A stretch of DNA of 64,000 nt from Peribacillus frigoritolerans (lineage in GTDB: Bacteria > Bacillota > Bacilli > Bacillales > DSM-1321), in NCBI RefSeq assembly GCF_040250305.1, contig NZ_CP158190.1, positions 5,364,001-5,428,000 on the forward strand, written 5' to 3'. Shown here piece by piece: positions 18,017 to 32,239 of the stretch. The notes beneath the pieces are model-generated. The model was not told where the DNA came from. It searched no databases and was given only the letters and a program-made list of their open reading frames with translations. The position numbers were made by a program, and so were the translations under genes. How positions within the stretch are numbered: the first letter of the stretch is position 1; each line of letters begins with the position of its first letter.

Positions 18017-19267
18017 TTACACCTCCACATCATAAGGCTGATAATCTTTTCTAAGGGGGTACCCTTTCCAATCATCACCAAGTAAAATCCGTTTTAGATC
18101 AGGGTGTTCATAAAAATTAATACCTAATAAATCATATGCCTCACATTCTGGCCAATTTGCTCCTGACCATAATGAGACCAATGATGGAATAACGGGAGAT
18201 TCCCTATCAAGCTTCACCTTCAAGGCAACTGATTGATTCATTTTGAACGAATGCAAATGTACATAGACTTCCATATGGGATTCAAAATCCGTACCATGAA
18301 GTTCCGATAAATACGAAAAGTCAAGCTGTTCATCGTATCGCAGAAATTTTGCTATTGAGAAATATGTATCCGGATTAGCCACTATAGTGGGTACATCTTT
18401 TGATAATCTATTAAGATAGTGCTCTAATAATGCCCCTTGTCCTAAATGGCTTTCAATAGCAGAAACAATTTGATCGAGTTTCGACTGATTTGGAGAAAGC
18501 TCGCTAGGAACGATAACTTCCTCGCTTTCCTTTACAGCGGTCCTGTTCTTCGCAGCAGCAGCTTTCGCTTTGGCAGCGGCTGCTGCCTTCGCCTTGGCCG
18601 CTGCCGCCGCCTTTTGCTTCGCTGCATCCATTTCGCCTTCCGGTTTTCCGGTCGCATCCTCTTTCGCCTGTTTTCGGGCCAATGCCGCTGCTTTCGCCTT
18701 GACCGCCGCAGCCGCCTTTTGCTTTGCTATATCCGTTTCATCTTCCGGCTTCCCGGCACTTTCAGTTTTCGCCTGTTTTCGGGCCAATGCTGCCGCTTTT
18801 GCCTTGGCCGCTGCCACCGCCTTTTGCTTCGCCATATCCATTTCATCTTCCGCATCCGTACTTTCAGCTTTCGCCTGTTTTCGGGCCAATACTGCCGCTT
18901 TCGCCTTGGCAGCTGCCGCCGCCTTTTGCTTCGCTATATCCGTTTCATCTTCCGGCTTCTCCGCAGCTTCTTCTTTCGCCCGTTTTCGGGACAATGCTGC
19001 TGCTTTCGCCTTGGCCGCCGCCGCCGCCTTTTGCTTCGCTATATCCGTTTCACCTTCCGGCTTCTCCGCAGCTTCTTCTTTCGCCCGTTTTCGGGCCAAT
19101 GCTACTGCCTTCGCCTTGGCAGCTGCCGCCGCCTTTTGCTTCGCTATATCCGTTTCATCTTCCGCATCCGTACTTTCAGCTTTCGCCTGTTTTCGGGCCA
19201 ATGCTACTGCCTTCGCCTTGGCAGCTGCCGCTGCCTTTTGCTTCGCTAAGTCTTCCTTTTCACTCAT
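18017..19267 (-). CDS. nuoC: NADH-quinone oxidoreductase subunit C with long Ala/Lys repeat N-terminus
   Basis: 416 residues, more than double a plain 30-kDa subunit. The C-terminal ~160 residues are the ordinary NuoC domain, ending in WPECEAYDLLGINFYEHP and the GDDWKGYPLRKDY signature. The N-terminal ~230 residues are six 34-35-residue tandem repeats plus a partial seventh, each DIAKQKAAAAAKAKAxALAR then an acidic spacer such as EEAAEKPEGET. This segment should be helical, strongly basic-acidic patterned and solvent-exposed. It starts right after the nuoB stop with GGGTGAT upstream. Purpose of the repeat is unknown; it is absent from textbook complex I. Confidence 0.93.
   Translation of the reverse strand: MSEKEDLAKQKAAAAAKAKAVALARKQAKAESTDAEDETDIAKQKAAAAAKAKAVALARKRAKEEAAEKPEGETDIAKQKAAAAAKAKAAALSRKRAKEEAAEKPEDETDIAKQKAAAAAKAKAAVLARKQAKAESTDAEDEMDMAKQKAVAAAKAKAAALARKQAKTESAGKPEDETDIAKQKAAAAVKAKAAALARKQAKEDATGKPEGEMDAAKQKAAAAAKAKAAAAAKAKAAAAKNRTAVKESEEVIVPSELSPNQSKLDQIVSAIESHLGQGALLEHYLNRLSKDVPTIVANPDTYFSIAKFLRYDEQLDFSYLSELHGTDFESHMEVYVHLHSFKMNQSVALKVKLDRESPVIPSLVSLWSGANWPECEAYDLLGINFYEHPDLKRILLGDDWKGYPLRKDYQPYDVEV
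18535..19252 (-). repeat. 102/105-bp tandem repeat in nuoC
   Basis: Six full units and a partial seventh, very similar at DNA level (for example GCTTTCGCCTTGGC and CCTTTTGCTTCGC recur at 102 or 105 bases on the plus strand). Units alternate between two spacer types (ESTDAEDE and EEAAEKPEGE), suggesting past duplications of blocks. Likely unstable in copy number and prone to assembly error. Confidence 0.92.
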
Positions 19268-19780
19268 CTATATCACCCGCTTTCCGGTTTTCGCCTCGTA
19301 ACGGATTTTTTCTTTTAATTTATTGATTCCATAAATAAGTGCAGCTGGGTTTGGGGGACAACCCGGAATATATACATCGACAGGTACAATTTGATCTACC
19401 CCTTTGACCACTGAGTATGAGTGAACATAAGGCCCGCCAGCAGTCGCACAGGACCCCATGGCAATTACCCATTTAGGTTCTGGCATTTGTTCATATAATC
19501 TGCTTATTATTGGAGCCATTTTTTTCGTTACAGTTCCTGAAACAATCATCACATCCGATTGTCTGGGTGATGTCCGAAAAAATGAACCAAATCTATCCAA
19601 ATCATAATGTGATGATCCGACACCCATCATTTCAATTGCACAGCAGGCCAAACCGAAAGTCATTGGCCAGAGTGAGTTACTTCTAGCCCAGCCTTTTATT
19701 TGTTCAAGTGTGGATAAAAAAATACTGTGTCGCATTTCTTCCATTTCTGCAGGGGTAAGTTCATCCAATTTCAATTCCAC
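19268..19780 (-). CDS. nuoB: NADH-quinone oxidoreductase subunit B (cluster N2)
   Basis: 170 residues with the GTG start used here. Holds the terminal 4Fe-4S cluster N2; ligands are the tandem cysteines in [11 protein letters not shown] near 44, Cys in MGSCATAGG near 109 and Cys in [14 protein letters not shown] near 139. An in-frame TTG seven codons upstream is possible, but AAGGTG sits five bases before the GTG and the family normally begins at this point. Overlaps the end of nuoA. Confidence 0.94.
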   Translation of the reverse strand: MELKLDELTPAEMEEMRHSIFLSTLEQIKGWARSNSLWPMTFGLACCAIEMMGVGSSHYDLDRFGSFFRTSPRQSDVMIVSGTVTKKMAPIISRLYEQMPEPKWVIAMGSCATAGGPYVHSYSVVKGVDQIVPVDVYIPGCPPNPAALIYGINKLKEKIRYEAKTGKRVI

Positions 19781-20145
19781 TTTAACACCTTCTTTTTCCA
19801 AGCGTAGATTAGCCCTAGCATAAGGATCAGGACAAAAAACAGCATTTCAATCAATGCAAACAGTCCGAGTTCATCATAAGCGACCGCCCATGGGTAAAGA
19901 AAAACCGTTTCTACGTCAAATATGACGAACATCAATCCGAATAGATAATACCTGACATTGAATTGAACCCTTGAATCCTGAAAAGGATCGATTCCACTTT
20001 CATAAGTCGTATATTTCATATCTGTCGGTTTATAAGGCCTGAGCAGTCTACCAAGAAATAAAGCGATCACAGGCAATAAAATGCCGAGACAAAGGAAAAC
20101 AAATACAATTAAATAATTATTTTGATAAATATGCAGCTGTCCCAT
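19771..20145 (-). CDS. nuoA: NADH-quinone oxidoreductase subunit A
   Basis: 124 residues, three membrane helices. First gene of the operon. The loop between helices 1 and 2 carries the conserved YECG-like region ([16 protein letters not shown] near 42), and the membrane-embedded acidic pair is in [15 protein letters not shown] near 72. The second of two close ATG codons is preferred: GGGAG lies six bases upstream. Confidence 0.94.
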   Translation of the reverse strand: MGQLHIYQNNYLIVFVFLCLGILLPVIALFLGRLLRPYKPTDMKYTTYESGIDPFQDSRVQFNVRYYLFGLMFVIFDVETVFLYPWAVAYDELGLFALIEMLFFVLILMLGLIYAWKKKVLKWN

Positions 20146-20299
20146 GTTCATCTCCCTTTATGGATAAATCATGTTAAATGGGTGCAATATAGATTTGCTT
20201 GTCTTCTTTTTGGATACCTTTTAAATATTATGCAGGGTGACATTCTTTTAGAAGCAACGTGAAAGGAGGGGGTATAAAGCTATATTTGTAAGCGTATAC

Positions 20300-20328
20300 A
20301 TTATAACATCAGGCTAAAAGCATGTCGA
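20300..20328 (-). promoter_or_regulatory. sigma-A promoter of the nuo operon
   Basis: Minus strand TCGACA, exactly 17 bases, TATAAT: five of six and six of six matches. It would give a leader of about 150 bases before nuoA. No other good promoter was seen between atpC and nuoA. Confidence 0.75.
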
Positions 20329-20433
20329 CGAGTTAAGGATTAAAATGGAAAATACTTTACTCTATAATTCGACTTTTTTTTCATTCTGCAAGCTTTTTTA
20401 TTAAATATTACTATCCTCAAAAACCTTTTGGTT

Positions 20434-20479
20434 AAAAAAAAACACCAAATCTTACCACGAATGGCTCGATCAGGTGTTT
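20434..20479 (-). terminator. terminator of the atp operon
   Basis: Minus strand AAACACC ... GGTGTTT outer stem, inner GATC/GATT and GCCA-TTCG-TGGT with a UUCG loop, followed by nine T. Directly downstream of the atpC stop; separates atp from nuo transcription. With the nuo promoter it accounts for the 347-base gap. Confidence 0.92.
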
Positions 20480-20492
20480 TCATCAATTAAAG

Positions 20493-20915
<423 letters not shown>

Positions 20916-20919
20916 TTAA

Positions 20920-22338
<1,419 letters not shown>

Positions 22339-22404
22339 TTATAACGACTATCGAGTTTATGGAACGGCCAAGCTTCGTCCGGGCCGACCGCCCCTTTAAT
22401 GATT

Positions 22405-23265
<861 letters not shown>

Positions 23266-23304
23266 TCATTCTCACCACCCTTTTATAAATTAGTTAGACC
23301 TTTA

Positions 23305-25949
<2,645 letters not shown>

Positions 25950-26004
25950 TTAGAAAACTATGCTCTTAAACTGTATAAAAACAGGATTGTGGACATAAAG
26001 GAAA

Positions 26005-26034
26005 GGCGAAGGTTCACATGGAACGAACTTCGCC
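26005..26034 (-). other. intercistronic hairpin between atpE and atpF
   Basis: GGCGAAG pairs with CTTCGCC with an added GTTC/GAAC stem in the 167-base gap after atpE; a weak T-rich stretch follows (TTTCCTTT). A stabilising or partly terminating hairpin here would fit the need for more c subunit than b subunit; that role is inference. Confidence 0.55.
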
Positions 26035-26059
26035 ATTTTTGAACTTTTTGAAGGTTCTA

Positions 26060-26308
<249 letters not shown>

Positions 26309-26348
26309 TCAAAATTTATTATTTTTTTAGTTCTAAATGAACTTATAA

Positions 26349-27044
<696 letters not shown>

Positions 27045-27066
27045 CTATATTCACCTCTCTTCCCCG

Positions 27067-27435
27067 CTATCGACGTATTAATTGGATGAAAAAATCTATA
27101 AAAATGACAATATAAGCTGTCATTAATCCCCATACAACACTTATCAGATGAAAATGCTCCGGAAATTCCAATGCAATGAGTACCGCTAGACCTGCGGATG
27201 CCATTCGAGTCATCGTCCCAAGAGATTTAGTTTTCTTTCCTTCATCGAGCGCCTGACTGAACTTTTTCATTTTCTGATTGATCAGCCATAAATTGTATAA
27301 ACTCAAACTCGTACCCAGTATAAGCCCAGCAAAAACGGCTTGATAACTCGTAAGTCCCCATCCAACAACATAAACCGCCAGAAGAAAAATTATATATTTA
27401 CTCTGCCTGTTGAACATGATTTTCATTTCTGGCAT
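27067..27435 (-). CDS. atpI: ATP synthase assembly/Mg-transport-associated protein AtpI
   Basis: 122 residues, four predicted helices (around 13-30, 34-50, 74-89, 96-117). AtpI aids c-ring assembly and, with AtpZ, has been linked to magnesium or calcium transport. Start uncertain: AGGAG is 12 bases before the ATG used here, while an out-of-frame ATG with ideal spacing opens only a 14-codon reading. The preceding gene is a decayed atpZ. Confidence 0.85.
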   Translation of the reverse strand: MPEMKIMFNRQSKYIIFLLAVYVVGWGLTSYQAVFAGLILGTSLSLYNLWLINQKMKKFSQALDEGKKTKSLGTMTRMASAGLAVLIALEFPEHFHLISVVWGLMTAYIVIFIDFFIQLIRR

Positions 27436-27442
27436 TTTTCAT

Positions 27443-27660
27443 TTAATCTCCTGAGAAATATTTTCGTACTGAATGAAGCATTGCTTGTAAACCTAGCAAG
27501 TCCACAAAGAAGGCCAATTACTAATAGCAGCGGTTCGAATCTTAGGTTCTGGCAAGTAAATGAAGATACCGAACAAAACTGATCCGACTATTTGAGAAAG
27601 AATCGCTGACATCAAAGTCATAGCCATTTTAGACGGCAAATCATTTGACGCAAGTTGCAT
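27443..27660 (-). pseudogene. atpZ: frameshifted atpZ remnant upstream of atpI
   Basis: Reading from an ATG gives MQLASNDLPSKMAMTLMSAI then LSQIVGSVLFGIF, an unmistakable AtpZ first helix (family form AMALMSAIVSQLVGS). The frame then fails; a one-base shift restores RFEPLLLVIGLLCGLA, and a second restores GLQAMLHSVRKYFSGD before a TAA just ahead of atpI. Two one-base additions (near CCTAAG and GCTAGG) plus a shortened loop break the gene. No good ribosome-binding site precedes the ATG. Sequencing error is the alternative. Confidence 0.7.
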
Positions 27661-27742
27661 CCTCGCGGTTGAATTTGGTGGAGGATAGAAAACATTTCAT
27701 GCTGTAAAAATCTGCATGCCGGGCTACTGAAAACCCTCTCAT
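27641..27742 (-). CDS. possible 33-codon leader reading frame in the atp transcript
   Basis: Begins MRGFSVARHADFYSMK behind AAGGA at six bases, shortly after the predicted atp transcription start, and ends 17 bases inside the decayed atpZ. No homology recognised. It may be a leader peptide, or a chance frame; only the ribosome-binding site supports it. Confidence 0.25.
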   Translation of the reverse strand: MRGFSVARHADFYSMKCFLSSTKFNREDATCVK

Positions 27743-27757
27743 TTTACATCCTTTGTT

Positions 27758-27786
27758 AGCATACAATAGGCTAGAATCATTGTCAA
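27758..27786 (-). promoter_or_regulatory. sigma-A promoter of the atp operon
   Basis: Minus strand TTGACA, 17 bases, TATGCT: perfect -35, four of six at -10, ideal spacing. Located about 100 bases before the atpZ remnant and the only strong promoter between the S8 protease gene and atpI. Confidence 0.8.
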
Positions 27787-27894
27787 TGAGTGGTTAGTGA
27801 AATTTGTCACAGGTTTGTAATTATTAACGAATTGTTCACAAATTATCTTTTTTCTACTATTGACATCCGTTTTATTTTACTTATTGTCGTCTGT

Positions 27895-30123
27895 TCACTC
27901 AATAAGTAACGTCTTTTCTATCCGATCTTCCCTTCCGCCCCTTCTCGCAAAGATTATCGCTTTATACACTCCTTTAGGCGGCAAGTCTTTTTTCAATACA
28001 TCTCTTTTGATCAAACCGGAAGGTGCCGATCTCGACCAATCCAAATATCCAGCGAATTTCAAGCTATCTTCCTCATAAAGGGCAATACCGAATTCTTCAG
28101 CCCCACGCGGAAGGTACATTTCGTATCGATATGTACCTTCCTGGTCTCCTTCGCCAAAATCAAATCCCATTACCCTTGGATAATCAGGCTCTTCTTTTAC
28201 ATATAAATAAGGAAGTGATATTCTTTTGGTTCCTTCCATTATAATGAGGTATCCATCAAAGACCCCCTTTTTAAGCTCGGCTGGGTTGACCTGCAGTCCC
28301 ACTTTAATTTTTTTCTTTTCCTTCGGATTCAAAGTAAGGGATTTCGGCAATTCCCAAGTGAGTCCCGTTTCCTTTAATGGGACCATGAAAGAGTACTTCC
28401 TCATTTTCGTTCCGGTATTTTCTATAACTATCGTTTCATGATGCTCTTCAATTCCTTCTTTCTTTGTATACATTCCAAAGGACAATGAGCTAGGATTCAA
28501 GAGCGTGTCCGCTTTTAATGCTTCGTCGACCTGAATGCGTCCAGCCCCCTGTTCATATGTGTGATAAAATTGATTCGCAGATTTCCTCAATGGCTTTGAA
28601 GTGCTCATCAATGCAGATTTCACTTGATCAGGAGTCCAATCCGGGTGTTTTTGCAGGATTAATGCGACTGCTCCTGCAACATGCGGTGCGGACATACTTG
28701 TTCCATCCAAGGACATATATCCTTTAGGAACGGTGCTTTTAATTTCCACTCCCGGCGCCAATACGTCAGGCTTTATTCCCCATGATACGGTTACCGGGCC
28801 CCTTGAGCTAAAATCCGCGAGCCTATCCTGCTCGTTCTTATAAACAAATTGTACGGTTTTGCTCTGCCCTTGCTCCATGATTTGCTTAAGCTGCAATCCA
28901 TCTCTTCTATTAATAGAAGCAGCTGGGATGTTCATTTCCTTTTCCAAGCTTCCAGTAAAGGTCCCGCTCGTATTATTATAAACAATTACCCCCTTTGCAC
29001 CTGCCTTTTCTGCATTGGATACTTTCTGCTGGAAGGTAAGTGTGCCACGTTCCATCAAAACAATCTTATCCCGAACATGTTTCAGGTCTTTTTCATTACC
29101 CAGTCCCCCATATATGACATCCTCGGAAAACGTCAGGTTCCATTTTTTAGAGCCTTGAAACAAGGTTAAATGCGATTGATGCTTTTTCGATCCAAGTCCG
29201 TAAATCATATACGGAACCCTTAAGGGAGGAGTCGATGCACCAACGGAAATCGCTTTTTCCGCTGTTCCGGGTGAACCGACGGTCCATACAGCCGGACCGG
29301 AATTCCCGTTTGATGTCACGGCAACTATTCCGCTTTCCACAGCCTTATTCAATGCAAGGGAGATAGGCAAATCAGGGCCATTGACGTTATTGCCAAGAGA
29401 GAGGTTCAATACATCTACCTTATCCTTCATGGCTGACTCAATAGCTGTCAAGACTTGATCCGTATCTCCTGCTCCACCTGGTCCCAAAGCTCGATATGCA
29501 TATATCTCCGCCTCTGGTGCGACACCTTTCATTTTTCCATTGGCTGCAATGATGCCTGCCACATGTGTACCGTGTAATGTATCCAGGTCGCCTTGGTTTT
29601 TGGTTTCCATCGGGTCTTCATCACCATCAACAAGATCCTTCCCGCCCTTATAAGCTCGTTGCAAATCTGGATGTGTATAATCGATGCCAGTATCGATTAT
29701 CCCTACTTTTACCCCTTTCCCGGTTATCCGGTGATTCTCCTTATCAAAGAAACCCCTGACCCTGCCTCCTCCTATGTATGGGACACTTTCATCCAACACA
29801 GCTTGATAAACGGACACTTCCGTTACAGCCTGTATTTCGTCCTCCTTTTTAAGTTGTTCTATCTCATTCATCTTCCCATGAAGGGAAAATCCATTCAGGG
29901 CGATCGAATAAACATTCCGTAATTGAAGGGAAGGATATTTTTCAAGCAGTTTTTCGATCTTTTTTCGTTGAAACTCCTTATCCATCGTGACAACAACCGT
30001 CACTTCCTTAGATTCTGATAGTTTTGGTAAAGGCGGCAGAATGACGGATGCGAACCCCTTTTCATTTTGATAAATAAATACAAAAAGGAAAACAAACACT
30101 AAAAACAATTTCTTTCCCAACAT
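27895..30123 (-). CDS. secreted subtilisin-family (S8) serine protease with PA domain, Vpr-like
   Basis: 742 residues. Signal peptide at residues 1-26, inhibitor-I9 propeptide to about 110, then an S8 domain with catalytic Asp in GIIDTGIDYTHPDL (about 146), His in LHGTHVAGIIAANG (about 187) and Ser in DGTSMSAPHVAGAVALI (about 478). A protease-associated (PA) insert lies between His and Ser (KIVLMERGTLTFQQKVSNAEK region). The C-terminal ~200 residues look like Fn3-type beta domains. Domain order matches Vpr-type minor extracellular proteases. ATG chosen has AAGGGG six bases upstream. Stands alone between two transcription units. Confidence 0.92.
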   Translation of the reverse strand: MLGKKLFLVFVFLFVFIYQNEKGFASVILPPLPKLSESKEVTVVVTMDKEFQRKKIEKLLEKYPSLQLRNVYSIALNGFSLHGKMNEIEQLKKEDEIQAVTEVSVYQAVLDESVPYIGGGRVRGFFDKENHRITGKGVKVGIIDTGIDYTHPDLQRAYKGGKDLVDGDEDPMETKNQGDLDTLHGTHVAGIIAANGKMKGVAPEAEIYAYRALGPGGAGDTDQVLTAIESAMKDKVDVLNLSLGNNVNGPDLPISLALNKAVESGIVAVTSNGNSGPAVWTVGSPGTAEKAISVGASTPPLRVPYMIYGLGSKKHQSHLTLFQGSKKWNLTFSEDVIYGGLGNEKDLKHVRDKIVLMERGTLTFQQKVSNAEKAGAKGVIVYNNTSGTFTGSLEKEMNIPAASINRRDGLQLKQIMEQGQSKTVQFVYKNEQDRLADFSSRGPVTVSWGIKPDVLAPGVEIKSTVPKGYMSLDGTSMSAPHVAGAVALILQKHPDWTPDQVKSALMSTSKPLRKSANQFYHTYEQGAGRIQVDEALKADTLLNPSSLSFGMYTKKEGIEEHHETIVIENTGTKMRKYSFMVPLKETGLTWELPKSLTLNPKEKKKIKVGLQVNPAELKKGVFDGYLIIMEGTKRISLPYLYVKEEPDYPRVMGFDFGEGDQEGTYRYEMYLPRGAEEFGIALYEEDSLKFAGYLDWSRSAPSGLIKRDVLKKDLPPKGVYKAIIFARRGGREDRIEKTLLIE

Positions 30124-30174
30124 AATCATCCCCTTAGCAATTATCTTTTCTCAACAACCTTGGAGTATGCAAAT

Positions 30175-30208
30175 AAAAAAAGGAAAAGCGCATGGCTTTT
30201 CCTTTTTT
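30175..30208 (-). terminator. terminator downstream of mnaA
   Basis: AAAGGAAAAGC pairs with GCTTTTCCTTT around a small loop, with T tracts on the minus strand; the 5' arm borders the mnaA stop codon. Ends the upp-mnaA unit. Confidence 0.88.
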
Positions 30209-31349
30209 ATGAGTCAAATCTAGTTGGCGGCATATTTACTTGCTTAAAATAGTAACGGATGGCTTCAGCTATGCGGACCGAAGCGTTTCCGTCCCCATAT
30301 GGATTTGAAGCTTTGGACATTTTTTCGTGCACCTCTTGATCCGTGAGCAATTCATGTGCCAAATTATAAATGGTTTGTTCATCAGTACCCGCCAATCTTA
30401 AGGTTCCAGCCGCTATCCCCTCAGGACGTTCAGTCGTGTCCCTTAAAACCAGGACAGGTACACCAAGTGACGGTGCCTCTTCCTGGATTCCTCCAGAATC
30501 AGTCAAAATCAAATAGGCCCTTGAAGCGAAGTTATGGAAATCCAAAACATCCAGCGGCTCGATCAAATGAACCCGCGGATCGTCCCCGAGAATTTCGTTC
30601 GCCAATTCCTGAACAAGAGGATTTAAATGGACAGGATATACAACTTGAATATCATCATGCTCAGCAATGATTCTCTTCACGGCCCTGAAGATATTACTCA
30701 TGGGTTCCCCTAGATTTTCCCTGCGATGGGCGGTAAGCAAAATGAGCCTGTCTTCTCCAAGTCCATTTAAAACCGGATGGGAATACGTGGACCGCACAGT
30801 CGTTTTTAAAGCATCGGTTGCCGTATTTCCCGTCACGAAAATATTATCCTTCTTGTTTTCGTTAAGCAGATTCTCCTCCGCTTTCGAAGTCGGCGCAAAA
30901 TGCAAATCCGCCATCGTACCGGTAAGCTGTCGATTCATCTCTTCCGGATAGGGGGAATACTTATTCCAGGTGCGCAGCCCTGCTTCTACATGCCCAATGA
31001 CAATCTGATTATAAAAAGCAGCCAGACTTGCGACGAATGTTGTGGTTGTATCTCCATGTACAAGAACGATATCAGGCTCAGCTTCCTTCATTACGGAATC
31101 AAGACCATTTAATGCTCTTGTTGTAATGTCAGCAAGCGTTTGCCTTTCCTTCATTATGTCCAAGTCATAATCCGGCTGAATGGAAAATAGTTCGAGAACT
31201 TGATCTAACATTTGGCGATGCTGAGCCGTAACAGCAACGATCGGCTTGAAATGTTCTGGGTGTTTTTGAAATTCGAGTACTAAGGGAGCCATTTTGACAG
31301 CTTCTGGTCTCGTCCCGAAAATGGTCATGACTTTTATCGGTTTGTTCAT
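30207..31349 (-). CDS. mnaA: UDP-N-acetylglucosamine 2-epimerase (non-hydrolysing)
   Basis: 380 residues. Interconverts UDP-GlcNAc and UDP-ManNAc, supplying ManNAc for teichoic acid linkage units and other wall polymers. GT-B fold; motifs FGTRPEAVKMAPLV near 9, HVEAGLRTWNKYSPYPEEMN near 115 and LLTAHRRENLGEPM near 207. Start ATG has GAGGTG six bases upstream; a GTG three codons earlier lies within that site. B. subtilis MnaA has the same length. Follows upp by 23 bases. Confidence 0.95.
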   Translation of the reverse strand: MNKPIKVMTIFGTRPEAVKMAPLVLEFQKHPEHFKPIVAVTAQHRQMLDQVLELFSIQPDYDLDIMKERQTLADITTRALNGLDSVMKEAEPDIVLVHGDTTTTFVASLAAFYNQIVIGHVEAGLRTWNKYSPYPEEMNRQLTGTMADLHFAPTSKAEENLLNENKKDNIFVTGNTATDALKTTVRSTYSHPVLNGLGEDRLILLTAHRRENLGEPMSNIFRAVKRIIAEHDDIQVVYPVHLNPLVQELANEILGDDPRVHLIEPLDVLDFHNFASRAYLILTDSGGIQEEAPSLGVPVLVLRDTTERPEGIAAGTLRLAGTDEQTIYNLAHELLTDQEVHEKMSKASNPYGDGNASVRIAEAIRYYFKQVNMPPTRFDS

Positions 31350-31372
31350 TCGTGACACCTCAGCTTCTTTCC

Positions 31373-32002
31373 TTATTTTGTGCCGAATAAACGATCTCCT
31401 GCGTCTCCAAGACCTGGAACGATATATCCATGTTCATTCAGTTTTTCGTCAAGGCCAGCAATATAAATATCAACATCCGGATGGGCTTCTTTTAATGCGT
31501 CCACACCCTCTGGAGCTGCAATCAAACACATGAATTTAATATTCACTGCACCGCGCTTTTTAATGGAATGGATCGCTTCGATGGCTGATCCGCCAGTGGC
31601 TAACATCGGGTCAACGACAATGCATTCCCTTTCAGCCAAATCACTTGGCATTTTCGCATAATATTCAACAGGTTTCAATGTTTCAGGATCACGGTAAAGA
31701 CCAACATGTCCGACCTTTGCAGCAGGAATCAGCTTAATGATTCCGTCCACCATCCCTATGCCTGCACGTAAAATCGGGACGATTCCTACTTTTTTACCAG
31801 AAAGCATTTTCACTTTCGCCGTGCTTACAGGCGTTTGGATTTCCACCTCTTCCAGCGGCATATCCCTCGTGATTTCAAATGCCATCAATGAAGCGACTTC
31901 ATCCACCAGTTCACGGAATTCTTTTGTTCCTGTATTTATATCACGTATATAGGCTAATTTGTGTTGAATTAACGGGTGATCGAAAACATAAACTTTTCCC
32001 AT
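31373..32002 (-). CDS. upp: uracil phosphoribosyltransferase
   Basis: 209 residues. Salvage of uracil with PRPP to UMP in the cytoplasm. PRPP-binding motif [16 protein letters not shown] near 129-144 and uracil-binding C-terminus ([15 protein letters not shown]). GGAGAG precedes the ATG. Between glyA and mnaA as in B. subtilis order. Confidence 0.97.
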   Translation of the reverse strand: MGKVYVFDHPLIQHKLAYIRDINTGTKEFRELVDEVASLMAFEITRDMPLEEVEIQTPVSTAKVKMLSGKKVGIVPILRAGIGMVDGIIKLIPAAKVGHVGLYRDPETLKPVEYYAKMPSDLAERECIVVDPMLATGGSAIEAIHSIKKRGAVNIKFMCLIAAPEGVDALKEAHPDVDIYIAGLDEKLNEHGYIVPGLGDAGDRLFGTK

Positions 32003-32199
32003 TTAGCATCTCTCCAATTCCATTGCTTAGTTTTGCGCTTTTTTATGATTTCCCTAATCGAATAGAAAAATTTTCGTGTCTTTTTAAATTCACTTCAACC
32101 TATTTTACAGAAAAACGTTTCAATCTTCAATAAAGGTTTAGATGTCAGACCTATTTTCACTATTCGGATTCTTCTCACATACGGACTCCCATAAGGTAT

Positions 32200-32229
32200 A
32201 AAAAAACCGCTCCCTATAGAAGGGAGCGG
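32200..32229 (-). terminator. terminator downstream of glyA
   Basis: Perfect eight-pair stem CCGCTCCC / GGGAGCGG with a seven-base loop, followed by seven T on the minus strand, ten bases after the glyA stop. Confidence 0.95.
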
Positions 32230-32239
32230 CTCAAGAATA

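Noticed and set aside
18535..19252. Regular direct repeats considered as a CRISPR array
   Set aside because: The repeats are continuous in-frame coding units of 102/105 bases with no unique spacers and no cas genes nearby.
18446..19326. Long plus-strand open frames (200-267 codons) opposite nuoC
   Set aside because: They are antisense shadows of the repeat: low-complexity, repetitive in step with the nuoC units, without ribosome-binding sites or family resemblance.
20255..20285. GAAAGGAGGGGG on the plus strand as a ribosome-binding site for a hidden gene
   Set aside because: The only near start codon (TTG) is followed at once by a stop; no open frame of useful length follows.
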